Origin: Fusarium oxysporum f. sp. lycopersici 4287
Lineage: Eukaryota > Ascomycota > Sordariomycetes > Hypocreales > Nectriaceae
DNA: 64,000 nucleotides
Direction of reading: 5' to 3'
Assembly (NCBI RefSeq): GCF_000149955.1
Contig: NC_030987.1
Coordinates: 3,441,138 to 3,505,137, forward strand
Part shown: positions 44,935 to 56,705 of the stretch, one piece after another
Layout of the letters: each line of letters starts with the position of its first letter
Numbering within the stretch: the stretch's first letter is position 1
Notes under the pieces: model-generated
Database searches by the model: none
Told to the model about the DNA's origin: nothing
The model's input: the letters and a program-made list of their open reading frames with translations, nothing else
Translations under genes and position numbers: made by a program

Positions 44935-47595
44935 TTACACCCACTCTCGGTCCAAGATTCTCGAAACATTGTTTAGTATTCTCCTGCCTCCCATGATTTG
45001 ACCATATTTGGAAACTCTTTCTTCTGCCCTCATACTCAAAAAGCTCGCAAGTCCGCCTTGACCGTATTCAGATACTAGCAGACCTGCTATTATTTGCGCT
45101 GCGCTGATATTGAGACCAACACGGCGCAGGAATAACTCCCATACACCATCACGAAAATCAAGGAAATGCCCAAATTGATGAGCTGATGAAGAATAACGGG
45201 ACATGATTGACAAAGCCCATTTAGAAAGTGTTTCATCGCAGCCAGAAACTAGATGTGTTGATATGCCTGCTCGAAGACTCGTCGTGAAACGTACGAAATC
45301 GGCATACCCGGAGATATCAGAGGGTGTTGGTGACCCGACATATTCTCCTAGTGGATTCGATTCTGATACCAATATAAATAAAGATTCATATTTCTCACTT
45401 ACTCGTCTGACTCTTTCACGAAATGGTGTGAGAGCACTAGATCCAGGAAGAGGTTTCTGTTTCACTTTTAGTATCGTAGTCAAGATGAGGCCGGCACCAG
45501 GGCTTATGGATATATCAGCCTCAAACGCCAAAGATGAAATGATTTCCCTTCTTTGAGCTGATCCAGGAGACCAAGCAACTGTGTTGTACTGCGAGAAGTC
45601 TCGGTCGATGAGCTCAGCTTGTGGCCAGACTTTCTCCAGATAAGAGAGAGTACTACGACTCAAGTCCAACGAGACTATGTAGCGACAAGTCTCCTGAGGA
45701 ATGTCGAAATTGGGAACCGGAGCGTCTTGCAGCTCGCTCTGGGCATCTTCTTGAATAACGGGTAGCATTGTAGGGCCAGTCATGGATGGCATGGCTCTTG
45801 AAGCTGCCGAATTTTGAGAGGAGCTGCTGCCTTTCTTCAGTTTTTTCGGTTGTCGAAGCTGTATGAAACCAGACAACAAGTTGCTGGACGCACTTGAATC
45901 AGCGGCCTTCAACAACAGATTCTCTCTCTCGCAGTCAGACTTATTTCCTGTGCCCTGTTGTCGGGAACCTATCAATTCCTTCAAAGACGGTGCAACATGA
46001 GGCTTCTGAGATTGAGAAGTAGCCGTCGAGCTGTCCTGATTCCCGTGACAGATTGATGGGGACGACACCACAGGAGAGGCGACTTCTTGTTCAATCTCTT
46101 CATCATTCAGGATTTGGAACACCATTAGTACGTTTCGAGAAACCACGTAGTTGTGACTGCATAGTTGGGGAGGCCTTAGGGTAAGCAGTTCTCTCACAAT
46201 AGGTCCGAACTGAATTGTTGCCTCGGTCAATGAAACTCGGCTACTTTCATGAGGGATCGGTGTCCATTTAAGTGATGCCTCGAGACGACTCAGCTCCTTG
46301 TAGCAGGTCAGATGAAAGGTCCTGGGAAGCGATTGTTGCAGCCATTCAAAGTGATCTTGCGAAGTTGACAAATGTAATTTCCATTCAGGATCAGGTATCT
46401 GAAAATCGACTGCTGGTATCTGCAATCGTAATAAGGCGTCTTTTGGGTTCAGTCGTTCTTGTTCCAATTGTTGATTTGCCTGGCGGTGTTTCTCGTCTAA
46501 GATAGACTGCAATGCTTCTTCGAAATATCCTCCGTCCTCGGCTGGAGATTGGTGTGCTTCGTCAGAATGCAGGAGATGAGGTGCCAAAGTTTCTGCAAGA
46601 TTATCCCGCACTGGACTGGTGGCAGTGCTAGATGGCAGCATCGGTACATGTAACTTGAGAGCTGAATGTTTCTTTGCTATATTGGACAAGAAAGCCGCCT
46701 TAGCTGTCGGAGGAGAGCTGGGCATAGTTGAGGGCGCAGGAGGCTCGGAGTCCACAAAGCCATGTTGCATATTCCAATCTAACTCCTCACCTATGGGATT
46801 GGATGGGCTGCTCGGTTCTGAGGTCAGATCGATCACCATATGCTCTGTGCTTGGCAGAAATGGTTCGTCCAAGTCAGAGGCAGGAGAAAGCGGAGGAGAC
46901 ACTGGCTCTAAGTTTGAACGATAATGCTAACGAAATCAGACCAAATTCTGAGCTGGCCCATCCTGACTCACTTTATCTAGAGATAACATCTGTCTGATTT
47001 GGTCTGGCGTGCAAGCCTGATTTGGTGTCTGTTGTGTATAGAACGAAGCGTGGCCAGGTTCCATAAATGTAGGCTCATCACCCTCCAATTCACGCAAGGC
47101 TAATGTTTGCCATCGTGAGACGGTGGATGGAAACCCAAGGCCTTCGTCTTTCTCAGCAATTACATAGCTCAATGGAAGCCATTGGGTCAGGATGTTGCAA
47201 GAGCTTGCAATCTGGATATCTTGCAGATATTGTGACAGTTCTTTTTGCAGATCATACCCTGTATCTATAATTTCCGATGGGAGTCGAAGGCTTTTTGTTT
47301 GACCAAGGAATCTGAATACAGAAGAAGCGGAGACCTTAGGGTCTATGGGAATTTCGTAGCTTTCGTCGTCGAGAAACGGCTCTAATGCGATCTTCGTGCG
47401 AGGTAAAGGTGCTGCAGTGAGTCCAGGCTGGTCAATTAGCCCGTTCGCTTTTGCCAGTTGCGCAGTTTCTCGAAGCTGCCTGACAATATCTCGAAATCGA
47501 TATGGGGCGCCTTGATGATTATAGAAACATTGGTTCTCAGTAGCGTAATCGACGACCTCTCGACTTCTGGCAGTTGAGGTTGTAGTCGAACTCAT
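44935..47595 (-). CDS. Large protein with XPF-like pseudonuclease and C-terminal HhH; Zip2/SHOC1-like candidate
   Basis: Exons are 47595-46972 and 46926-44935, giving 871 aa; the join DK/HYRSNLEPVSPPLSP is phase 0 with a GTGAGT donor. The first 200 residues form a helical N-terminal region (FRDIVRQLRETAQLAKANGL). The middle is Ser/Pro-rich. From about 610 an alpha/beta core is seen (CRYIVSLDLSRSTLSYLEKV, ISPGAGLILTTILKVKQKPL, RRVSEKYESLFILVSESNP), and the last 80 residues look like tandem helix-hairpin-helix (WELFLRRVGLNISAAQIIAG, LASFLSMRAEERVSKYGQIM). That order is XPF/ERCC4-like, but the catalytic GDxxERKxxxD motif was not found. This fits the inactive Zip2/SHOC1 meiotic crossover group. 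Family assignment is inference. Confidence 0.6.
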
Positions 47596-48367
47596 GCTGA
47601 GAAACAAGGCACATTAGATAACTAGTAAGTACCTAGGATATCGTAAAGAGAGAGGTCAAGTTCGATTGCACATGATCACTGGAGCCTGAGTATTTGATCC
47701 CACAAGAATTGGGTGGATTCCCTTGACTAACTCCTTCCTCCAAACTCCTTGATCTTCTTCATGTTTATTTGGGCAGGCAGGGGCTGGGTGCAGAAGGCGC
47801 GATGGAAGATGGCAAGAATTGCTTCATGGGCAGCGCACGCTTCATCACTGATTGATCCTCAAGCTATACCATAATAACTCAGAGATAAGTTCTTGAGTAT
47901 GACTTTTATGATATAAACCATTTCTTCCAGATAAAGATGTTAAGCTGATAATTAGAGGGCTGATATAGCATCCCTGACCCAAGGCAGCAAGAAAACTTTA
48001 GAGCTTGAATCAGGGTGTCGAAAAGTATCAAGCTAAAGACCTTTTAAGTCTATACTTAACTTACTCAAGTCTTTGTGTCAGTTGGGATCATGTTATATTT
48101 TCTTGCCTCCCCTCGCCTGCTTCTTACATGGGGTGTAAGTGTTTATGCCCCCACTAAACAGCATCCTAGGAACTTGAGGAACCCCAACCCCACTGGACCG
48201 CTGTAATCCGCACTAACTCCGGGGGCTAGTGACGCACCCGGTCCTGGAGACAAGCAGCTGCATTGGAGAGCTTTTGAACTTCGATAGCTCTCGTCGAGGG
48301 GCAAACACCGTTACCCTGCTTCTCTTTTACATCCTACACTTGCGACCTCCTTAACGAGCAAGACAAC
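47596..48367. promoter_or_regulatory. Divergent intergenic region between the XPF-like gene and ddb1
   Basis: About 770 bp between opposed start codons, containing both promoters. Nothing else was recognised. Confidence 0.4.
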
Positions 48368-51300
48368 ATGGCATATGTCGCACCTATCCATCGCGCTACA
48401 AGCATACGCCATGCCCTCCGAGCGAATGTGCTCTCTCCCGATATAGATGACTTGGTTGTGGCGTAAGAGCTCCAACGCCTTCGATGACGCCTCGAGCAAA
48501 TGCTGATTGAGGCTTCACAGGAAGGCGAACCGACTCGAAATATGGCGTCTCACAGAAGAGGGCCTCGTGTGTCTACAGACGAAACTCATCCACGGATCAA
48601 TAGCGATGCTGCAATGTTTACGACCCAAAGGATCAGAGACCGATCTATTGTTTATCGGCACCGATAGACTGCATTACTTCAACCTGGTCTGGAACCCGTT
48701 AACAAAGCAACTGGAGACCATCGAGCGCGTTATCGAAGACCTGGCAGAGCCATATATGCGACATTCGTCAAGTCAGAACAAATGTCTTGTTGATCCGACC
48801 GGACGATTCCTAGCCATGCACCTTTGGGAGGGAGTGCTGAATGTTTTCAAACTCCCCATACGCAAGGGCTCTACCAACAAGCTGGAACGGCTCGACCAGG
48901 TCAGACTCACAGAACTCTTCATGAAAGCAAGCACTTTCATCCACAGCCGAACCGGTCACCCGACCATTGCCTTTTTATATAAGACACAGTTGGAGCAGGA
49001 AGAAGCTCGATTGGTCATATATAGGTTGACTCATGATGACAAAGGGAACACCGTTTCCAAGTTCGACCCTCATAAAGACAGAGAGCTCGACGTTGTCATT
49101 CCTGACCCATACGCCTCAATGCTCATCCCTGTTCCATTAGATGAGGAAAAGCGTTACCATGTGCGCAACACCGAAGGAGCAAAGGCACATTTAGGTGGCC
49201 TCTTAGTCATTGGAGAAACTCTTCTTACTTACTTTGATGGCCTGACACACAGAAGTGTATCTTCGGTTCTTCAGGACCCGAGAATATTTGTGTCTTGGGC
49301 TGAGTACGATGGTACACATTACTTGTTGGCTGATGATTATGGACGACTGGATCTGTTGACGATTGACACAAACCTGGAAACCACCGGTGTTGTTGTGACC
49401 GGCATGACACTCGAGCCTCTCAAGATCGGTCGCTCACCAGCCATCACATCCAGGGCGTCCAATCTGGTTTATCTTGGGGATAGCACCTTATTTGTGGCTT
49501 CACACCACGGTGACTCGCAGCTTTATCAGATCGACGTAGAAAGCGCCACTGTCACACTGGTCCAGTCCTTCTCAAACAATGCGCCCATTCTTGATTTTTC
49601 TATCATGGATATGGGCAACCGAGAAGGCGATGCTCAAGCTGGCAATGCCTTTTCGTCTGGTCAGTCAAGAATAGTGGCAGGCTGTGGTGCCTACCGCGAT
49701 GGGAGCCTTCGAAGTATTCGAAGCGGTGTTGGTCTTGAAGATAGAGGTGTTCTGGACGAGCTAGAGGGAACCAGGGGTCTATTTACTCTTCGTTCATACG
49801 GGTCTGACCTGGTAGATACCCTGGTCGTCTCAGCGATCACCGAGACAAGAGTTCTCAGTTTCGACCGCGAAGGCGGAATTGAAGAGATATACTCTTTCCA
49901 GGGCATGTCACTCGATACCGAGACCCTTCTGGCTTCAAATCTTCCCAACGGACAGTTGCTTCAGATCACTCCTCGCTCAGTCGTCTTACTCGATCCCGAA
50001 GGCGGCACGGTAACCAGTAAATGGGACGTCCCAAGCGGTAAGTCGATCACAAGAGCGTCAGCAAACAGCAAGTGGGCATTGCTTTCGGTTGATGGAACAT
50101 CTCTTGTCTCATTGAATCTCTTGCAGAACCTTGCTGTCAATGTTCAACAAAGCCAAAACAACTCAGGCTCACAAGCTGATCAAATATCATGCATACATGC
50201 TGCCCGGGATCCACCAGATCTTGGTGTAGTCGGCTGGTGGTCTTCTGGACAAATATCGTTGATTGATATGGCTTCCTTGAAGCCACTACATGGAGAGTCC
50301 ATGAGACAAACTGAGGATAGTGCTACAGTCCCAAGAGACATTGCACTTGTCCAGCTACACCCCCCTGAGATATCGGGGCCTACACTTTTGGTCGCGATGG
50401 AAGATGGCAATGTGGTTACGTTCAACGTATCTACCAAGGGCTTCGCTGTCTCTGGTCGCAAAAGCGTGACTTTAGGCAGTAACCCAGCTCGACTACATAT
50501 ACTCCCGCAACAGGATGGTACATCGAACGTCTTTGTGACGACTGAGCATGCCAGCCTCATATATAGCGCCGAGGGACGGATCATATTCTCTGCCACAACC
50601 GCCGATGATGCCACATTTGTTGCACCATTTGATTCCCACGCCTTCCCAGATTCCGTGATTCTGTCTACAGACCAGCATATTCGAATCTGCCATGTTGATA
50701 AGGAGAGACTTACACACGTGAAGGCTCTCCCTGTCAACGAGACTGTCAGACGAGTAGCTTACTCCCCGGGACTGAAAGCCTTTGGTCTAGGCTCCATCAA
50801 GAAGGAATTAGTTGGCAACGAAGAGGTTGTGTCGAGTTCATTTAGGCTTGTCGATGAGATTGTCTTTAAGGAGCTCGGTTCACCTTTCCCATTGAATGCC
50901 CCTTACTGCCTCGAGATTGTCGAATGTGTCATTCGGGCTGAGCTCCTCGATGTTGGCGGCAACCATGTCGAGAGATTTATTGTTGGTACAAGCTTCATCA
51001 GTGATGGGGTGGAAGACCCAAACGGTACTGGCGGCCGTATCCTGGTCCTCGGAGTTGACTCAAATCGTCAGGTGTACCAGATTGTCTCTCACAATTTGAA
51101 AGGCCCTTGCCGCTGTTTAGGTATGATTGATGATAACATCATTGCTGGACTGTCCAAGACAGTTGTGGCCTATAGTTTCTTGCAAGAGACGAGCAGTTCC
51201 GGTTCACTCCAGAAGCTCGCTGTTTATCGCCCGGCTGCCTTGCCTGTGGATCTCGACATATCCGGCAACATGATTGGTGTGGTTGATTTGATGCAGTCAC

Positions 51301-51957
51301 TATCTTTGGTTGAATTCATCCCCGCACAAGATGGTAACAAGGCCAAGTTAGAAGAACGGGCACGTCACTTCGAGCCTCTATGGGCCACCTCGGTCTGTCA
51401 TATTGAAGGAGAAAGGTGGTTGGAAGCTGATTCAAAGGGCAATCTCGTTGTCCTGCAACGAAACGTGGATGCTCCGACAGAGCAAGACCGAAGCCGCCTG
51501 GAGATTACAAGCGAAATGAATATTGGTGAACAGATCAACCGTATTCGAAAACTTCATGTCCCGATGGCGGAGAACGGAATTGTCCATCCACGTGCCTTCC
51601 TCGCTTCGGTAAGCACAAATTGCATTAAAACGTGAGACATAAACTAATAGGAAATAGGCTGAGGGCTCGTTGTATCTTTATGGTGATATTGCACCCCAGT
51701 ACCAGGACCTGCTTATGACGTTCCAATCAAAGATGGAAGAGTATATTCATGTACCAGGAAGCGTCGAATTTAAGCTATGGCGCTCCTTCCGTAACGAAAA
51801 TCGGGAGAGTGAGGGACCTTTTCGATTTATAGACGGGGAGATGGTTGAGAGATTCTTGGATATGGACGAAGGGAAGCAAGAGCTGGTTTGCGAAGGCCTT
51901 GGACCAAGTATCGAGGACATGCGCAACTTGATTGAGGAGTTGAGGAGAATGCACTGA
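48368..51957 (+). CDS. ddb1: DNA damage-binding protein 1 (DDB1)
   Basis: Exons are 48368-48462, 48521-51608 and 51658-51957, giving 1160 aa. The N-terminus MAYVAPIHRATSIRHALRAN continues through the join LVVAKANRLEIWRLTEEGL. Three seven-bladed propellers of the DDB1/CPSF-A superfamily fill the chain (FIGTDRLHYFNLVWN; PIRKGSTNKLERL; LFTLRSYGSDLVDTLVVSAI; EQINRIRKLHV). The C-terminal helical segment is SVEFKLWRSFRNENRESEGP then GEMVERFLDMDEGKQELVC. Length favours DDB1 over the longer Rse1/CPSF160. DDB1 is the adaptor of CUL4 ubiquitin ligases in nucleotide excision repair, replication licensing and chromatin regulation. rad4 of the same pathway is 42 kb away, so linkage is probably incidental. 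Confidence 0.93.
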
Positions 51958-52487
51958 GATGGTTCTCATAGATTAATGAGTTATGTTGTTCTGGCTCTCA
52001 CTGGGGTTGTCTTTACATGGATGTTAGTTGGTTGCGAGACGTTCAGGACGAATGGGTCAAAGATGATTGGTCAGAAGCCATAAAGTCATAGAGATGCTGA
52101 ATATGAGTCCATTGAGTCGTGACTGGTGTAAATAATTTTCCCCCGAGAGACTGGTCGATTATATATTGAACTTGTTCTCTATTTGAAAGTAATTTTGCGT
52201 CACAATGACAGATTCTCCATCTTCGTCGTCATTGTCAAGGCGAAAGCTGTAGAGGCAAGAAAGGAATCCAGATGCCCGGGATAGACCGGAAACCCCACCC
52301 GAAAGTGACCGGACCAATAGTGAGGCTTCAATTTCCGAGCTCAACTAGATCTGGCAGCCTGAGGCCACAATTTGCAGCCAAAACTTTCGGCAAAGCATCA
52401 TCAGCCGATTACCACCAAGGAAAAGACCTCAAACCTTCCCTTCGACGCCCTCACCCTCGCAACCGCCACACCCCACGATCCCTCACG
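51958..52487. promoter_or_regulatory. Promoter of the Rieske gene with a CCAAT box
   Basis: About 530 bp. A CCAAT pentamer is at 52314-52318, about 170 bp before the ATG. CCAAT-binding Hap-type complexes commonly control respiratory genes; use here is inferred. Confidence 0.4.
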
Positions 52488-53425
52488 ATGGCGACCCTCG
52501 CGACCGCTTCTCGTCTCTGCTTGCGCACGGCTGCAAAGCCCGCCGTCCCTGCTGTGCGCGCCCTCAGCACCACCGCCGTTCGAACCGACAGCGCGTCCGC
52601 CTCCGGATACTCCAGCCCTTTCAAGTTCCAGGGTGAGAGCAAGGGCTCTCAGATTCCCAACTTTGGAAAATATGTCTCCTCCGGCAGCGAGACAAAGAAC
52701 AAGCTCTACTCGTACTTCATGGTCGGTGCTCTCGGTGCCGTCAGTGCTGCTGGAGCCAAGAGCACAGTTCAGGGTGGGTTGAAATCCGGTCCTAGGCCCT
52801 GTGTCTTGCCATTGGGTTGCAATTGGTGTTGTAGCTTGTTGGCATGATGTCCGGGATGGTCAATTGATGGTTACTGACGATGGAATGACAGAGTTCCTGG
52901 TCAACATGTCTGCCTCCGCCGACGTTCTGGCCATGGCCAAGGTTGAGGTTGATCTGAGCTCTATCCCCGAGGGCAAGAACGTGAGTTGGAATATGGTCTA
53001 GCACAACGAGGCAACATTGCTGAACGGTTCTTCAGGTTATCATCAAGTGGCGAGGCAAGCCCGTCTTCATCCGACACCGAACCCAAGACGAGATCGACCA
53101 GGCAAACAAGGTCAACATCTCTGCTCTCCGAGATCCCGAGGAGGACAGCGCCCGTGTCAAGAACCCCGAGTGGCTTATCATGTTGGGTACGTGACTCAGA
53201 AAACTGGTACAGAATTTGAACCTCTATATTAACGACTCCTCAGGTGTCTGCACCCATTTGGGTTGTGTTCCCATTGGTGAGGCAGGTGACTACGGCGGTT
53301 GGTTCTGCCCTTGCCACGGTTCTCACTACGATATCTCCGGCCGAATAAGGAAGGGTCCTGCCCCTCTCAACCTCGAGATTCCCGAGTACGATTTCCCCGA
53401 GGATGGCAAGCTGGTCGTCGGTTAA
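52488..53425 (+). CDS. rip1: Rieske iron-sulfur subunit of respiratory complex III
   Basis: Exons are 52488-52773, 52892-52980, 53036-53186 and 53244-53425, giving 235 aa, all in phase. The N-terminus [20 protein letters not shown] is a mitochondrial presequence rich in Arg, Ala and Ser. The membrane anchor is [20 protein letters not shown]. The head domain has both [2Fe-2S] boxes: CTHLGC (His and Cys ligands plus disulfide Cys) and CPCHGSHYD, after [18 protein letters not shown]. The protein passes electrons from ubiquinol to cytochrome c1 on the outer face of the inner membrane. The frame is open for 72 codons upstream of this ATG, but only this start gives a normal presequence. Confidence 0.96.
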
Positions 53426-54172
53426 GCGGACCATGTAAGAGTATATCTTTTATAACGGAGAAACGAAGGAAAGGAGAGATGGGAGTGGGAGCGCATTAGA
53501 CTGGCGGGCGGGCCACAACACACAACACTCGACGCATGCCCATACCGAGGCCCCTGGGTGGGCGCAAGTTTGCTGTTTCTTAGACGTGGCCTTTCTGTCC
53601 ATTTGTATAAAAATAAAACGTCCTAGGAAAAATCTCAGTCGACAGGCTCAAAGAGAGGGGTTGAGGAAAAGACAAGGGCGGGAGAGTGAGTGCAAGATGC
53701 ATCTCGTGTACGAGGTGTTGTACTAATTGAATTTCATTGCCTTTACTTTGAGGTGATATGATCGATTATGTGAAGTGCGAGAGCATGCTTATGCTCAACA
53801 CCAGACTTGTATACTTTGAAACGGATATCTATTAACTTCAAGTAACGTCAGATACGCGACCTTGAAGAGGCTCCCCAGCCCTGTAATTACAGCTGATGAC
53901 TAACGCAACTTTATATGTATATCCCGGCATACTGCAAAGTCAACAACGGTTCACAAGAGGAATTGTACACCGAGCAAAAACAGAGTTTCCAACAGACTTG
54001 ACAAACTGGAATCACTTTTATCTAGTTGTATCTACATACCAGTACATTTGTATGCACCCTGTACTATAACGAGGCCTGATATCACACATTATGAGTATAA
54101 AACATTCAGTCATGAACGGACACCCAAGCTTTTGATTCTATACCTGACAATCCGAACTCATTACATATCATC
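53426..54172. other. Convergent intergenic region
   Basis: About 750 bp with the 3' flanks of rip1 and cct1. No gene was recognised. Confidence 0.4.
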
Positions 54173-56044
54173 TTAATGGCCATGCCCATCATCCTCCCTC
54201 TGCTCAGGGTCCAACTTGATCAGGGTATCGATACGCATGATGCTGATGCAGGCCTCAACGGCACTCTTGAGCTGTCGGACCTTGCTGAGACTGGGCTCAA
54301 GCACACCCATCTTAATCTCGTCAACAACCTTGCCCTTGGCGAGGTCAAGACCGTAGTTCTTATAACCCTTCTTCTTGGCAATGGTCTTCTCATCCTCGCT
54401 GCCGTCACCCTCAGCAATGCGCTGTGACAGAGCGTGCCTTGATCGAAGCTGGGCAGTGAGCTCTGCGGCGTCCTTGGCAGCGTTGACCGCCAGGGTCTTA
54501 GGAATAACAAGAAGAGACTGAGCAAACTCGCCAATGGCGAGTTGTTCTCGGGAGCCGACGGTACCGGCGAACTCCTCGAGGTAGATGTGGAGGGCGGTCT
54601 CAACGGCACCACCACCGGGAACGATGCTGCCACTCTCGAGAGTTCGCTTAACAGCGCACAGTGAGTCGTGGACTGATCGCTCCATCTCGTCGAGGGTGAA
54701 GTCGTTAGGTCCACGGAGAATGCAAGAAGCAGATGAGTGGGCCTTGGTTCCCTTGACCAGAATGCACTCATCGTCAGAAATGCGCTCCTGGACGACCTCC
54801 TCAGCGTATCCTAGATAAGAGGGGTCGAACTTCTCGTCACCGTTAAGGTCAGAAAGTGTGCTGAGCATGGTGGCACCGGTTGCTCGGGCAATTCGTCGAA
54901 GATCCTCCTTCTTACATCTTCGCACACCCATGGCACCCTTCTCAACAAAAGTCTTGAGCACCAGGTCGTCAATACCCTTTGTTGTGAGAATGACGTTGGC
55001 ACCAGCCTTAAGGATCATCTCCACTCGCTCGAGGATCATGCCGGACTCACGGGCTCGGATCTGCTCAAGCTGTTGAGGGTCGTCAACAGTGATCTGAACA
55101 CCAAGCTTCATGCGCTCCTTTTGCAGGTTCATGTCCAAAACAGCAATCTTGGCATCCTGGATCCGCGTGGGCATGGCTTGCGAAGCGACAGTGCAGTTCA
55201 AGGCGTATCCCTTAACCAGGACAGACTCGAGTGTGCTCTTTCCGTGGGCCTTGAGGATGTTGACAGCCTTGACAGGGTACTTTGTCTCGTTTCGGTTGTT
55301 TGTAGACTTGACAGCCTGCATGGCATCTACAACCATGTCGGCGAAGAAATCCGAGTCGGCTCCAATAATCTTGCTGGACATGGAGGTCTTGGCAATGCTA
55401 AGGAGGGATTCGCGGCCGAGGTCGTCAACCTTGATGCTAACATTCTCGTTGAGGTACTTGATAGCCTCTCGCAGGGCAAGTCGGTATCCTGTAATGATAG
55501 TGGTAGGGTGTATCCGGTTCTTCATGAGTTCGTTTCCGCGACGTAGCAACTCGGCAGCGATCAGAACGACAGAGGTGGTACCGTCACCGACTTCCTTATC
55601 TTGTTGTTGCGCAAGGTCAACGAGAATCTTGCCGGCGGGGTGCTCGACGTCGAGGAGGCTGAGAATGGTGGCACCGTCGTTGGTAACAGTGACATCCTAG
55701 TATAAAGTGTGAGATATAGTCGAGCGCAGAGCGAGGAGGGCTAAGTTGCATACACCGATATCGTCCACCATCATCTTGTCGAGGCCGCTGGGACCGAAAG
55801 AACTCTTGACAACATTTGCGATTGCCTGTGTAGCGAGAACTGAATGACTATTAGCATGTTGTCCGTATTTGAAATCCAATATCAAAGGCTCATGTCTCCC
55901 CCCCACTTCCCCCTAACATGTAGGCAAAAGGCGGGACAAGATATAGACAGACATACCATTCTGGTCTCTAATATCAGAACCTGAGATCTTCTGGCCACCC
56001 AAGAAAAGGGTGCCGTTTCGGGGCTGCTCGAACATGGAAGCCAT
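54173..56044 (-). CDS. cct1: T-complex protein 1 subunit alpha (CCT1/TCP1)
   Basis: Exons are 56044-55957, 55839-55754 and 55696-54173, giving 565 aa. The joins rebuild [20 protein letters not shown] and [20 protein letters not shown] exactly. The ATP-site loop [18 protein letters not shown], the apical stretch and the C-terminal [20 protein letters not shown] and [20 protein letters not shown] are group II chaperonin features of the alpha subunit. CCT folds actin, tubulin and WD40 proteins in the cytosol. Several antisense frames of 70-200 codons over this gene come from its codon bias. It is divergent from the prolyl-tRNA synthetase gene. Confidence 0.96.
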
Positions 56045-56705
56045 AGTTGCAGCTATTGGTAACGTTGACGGTAAAAGGCGGCTTCGTCAACGTGGGGATG
56101 GAGTCAGGAAATTCTACCAGCAGGCTACCGTACGCAGACAGAACCTGAGCTGTGAAGCTCCAGTGCCCCTCGACTGGACTTTTTTGTCGGAGGTTGGCGT
56201 TATTCCGGCGCCGACTGAAATAGGTGCCAGGTGCCGCTGTGTGCTGGTTACAGGGCGTGAATCGGATACCCACCCGAAGTCCAGGGCACTTGACAGAAGG
56301 TGCACGGACCCCAGAAACCCCAAAACTGACCCCTGCCGCGTTATCGGACTTCCTTGCAGCTGAGTGACCGCTGTTTCAATTGGCTGATAGGGCATTGGGC
56401 CTGAATTTTGGGCTAGATTTCCAGTGGTGCCGTGAGAGTCAAGCCCGGGCGGGAAGGAGGGGCAACCGCACAGCACCAACTGCACCTCCCTCGACTGCGG
56501 GGCACAGAGTCACGTCCGACGTTTACTTCGACTCACACCCCGAAGCCTTTCTTCTCCTTCTCCCCCCCTCAAAAGATAACGTCGCTCCTCTGCTTCTCGA
56601 TTCCTTAAAGGCGCGCAAGCCACTGTTCGGTTGCCTTGAAGCTACTATCATCCTCTATTACTTTTTTGTCAATTACCTTTCGACTAACACACGAATCTCA
56701 CCAAA
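56045..56705. promoter_or_regulatory. Divergent promoter of cct1 and prolyl-tRNA synthetase
   Basis: About 660 bp between opposed start codons, GC-richer than most spacers here. Both genes are growth-related, so shared control is plausible. Open frames within it lack protein character. Confidence 0.45.

Noticed and set aside
3254..51957. Repair gene cluster (rad4 and ddb1 both in nucleotide excision repair)
   Set aside because: They are 42 kb apart with many unrelated genes between; the link is most likely chance.
52272..52487. 72-codon in-frame extension upstream of the Rieske start
   Set aside because: It would bury the mitochondrial presequence; the ATG at 52488 gives a normal Rieske precursor.
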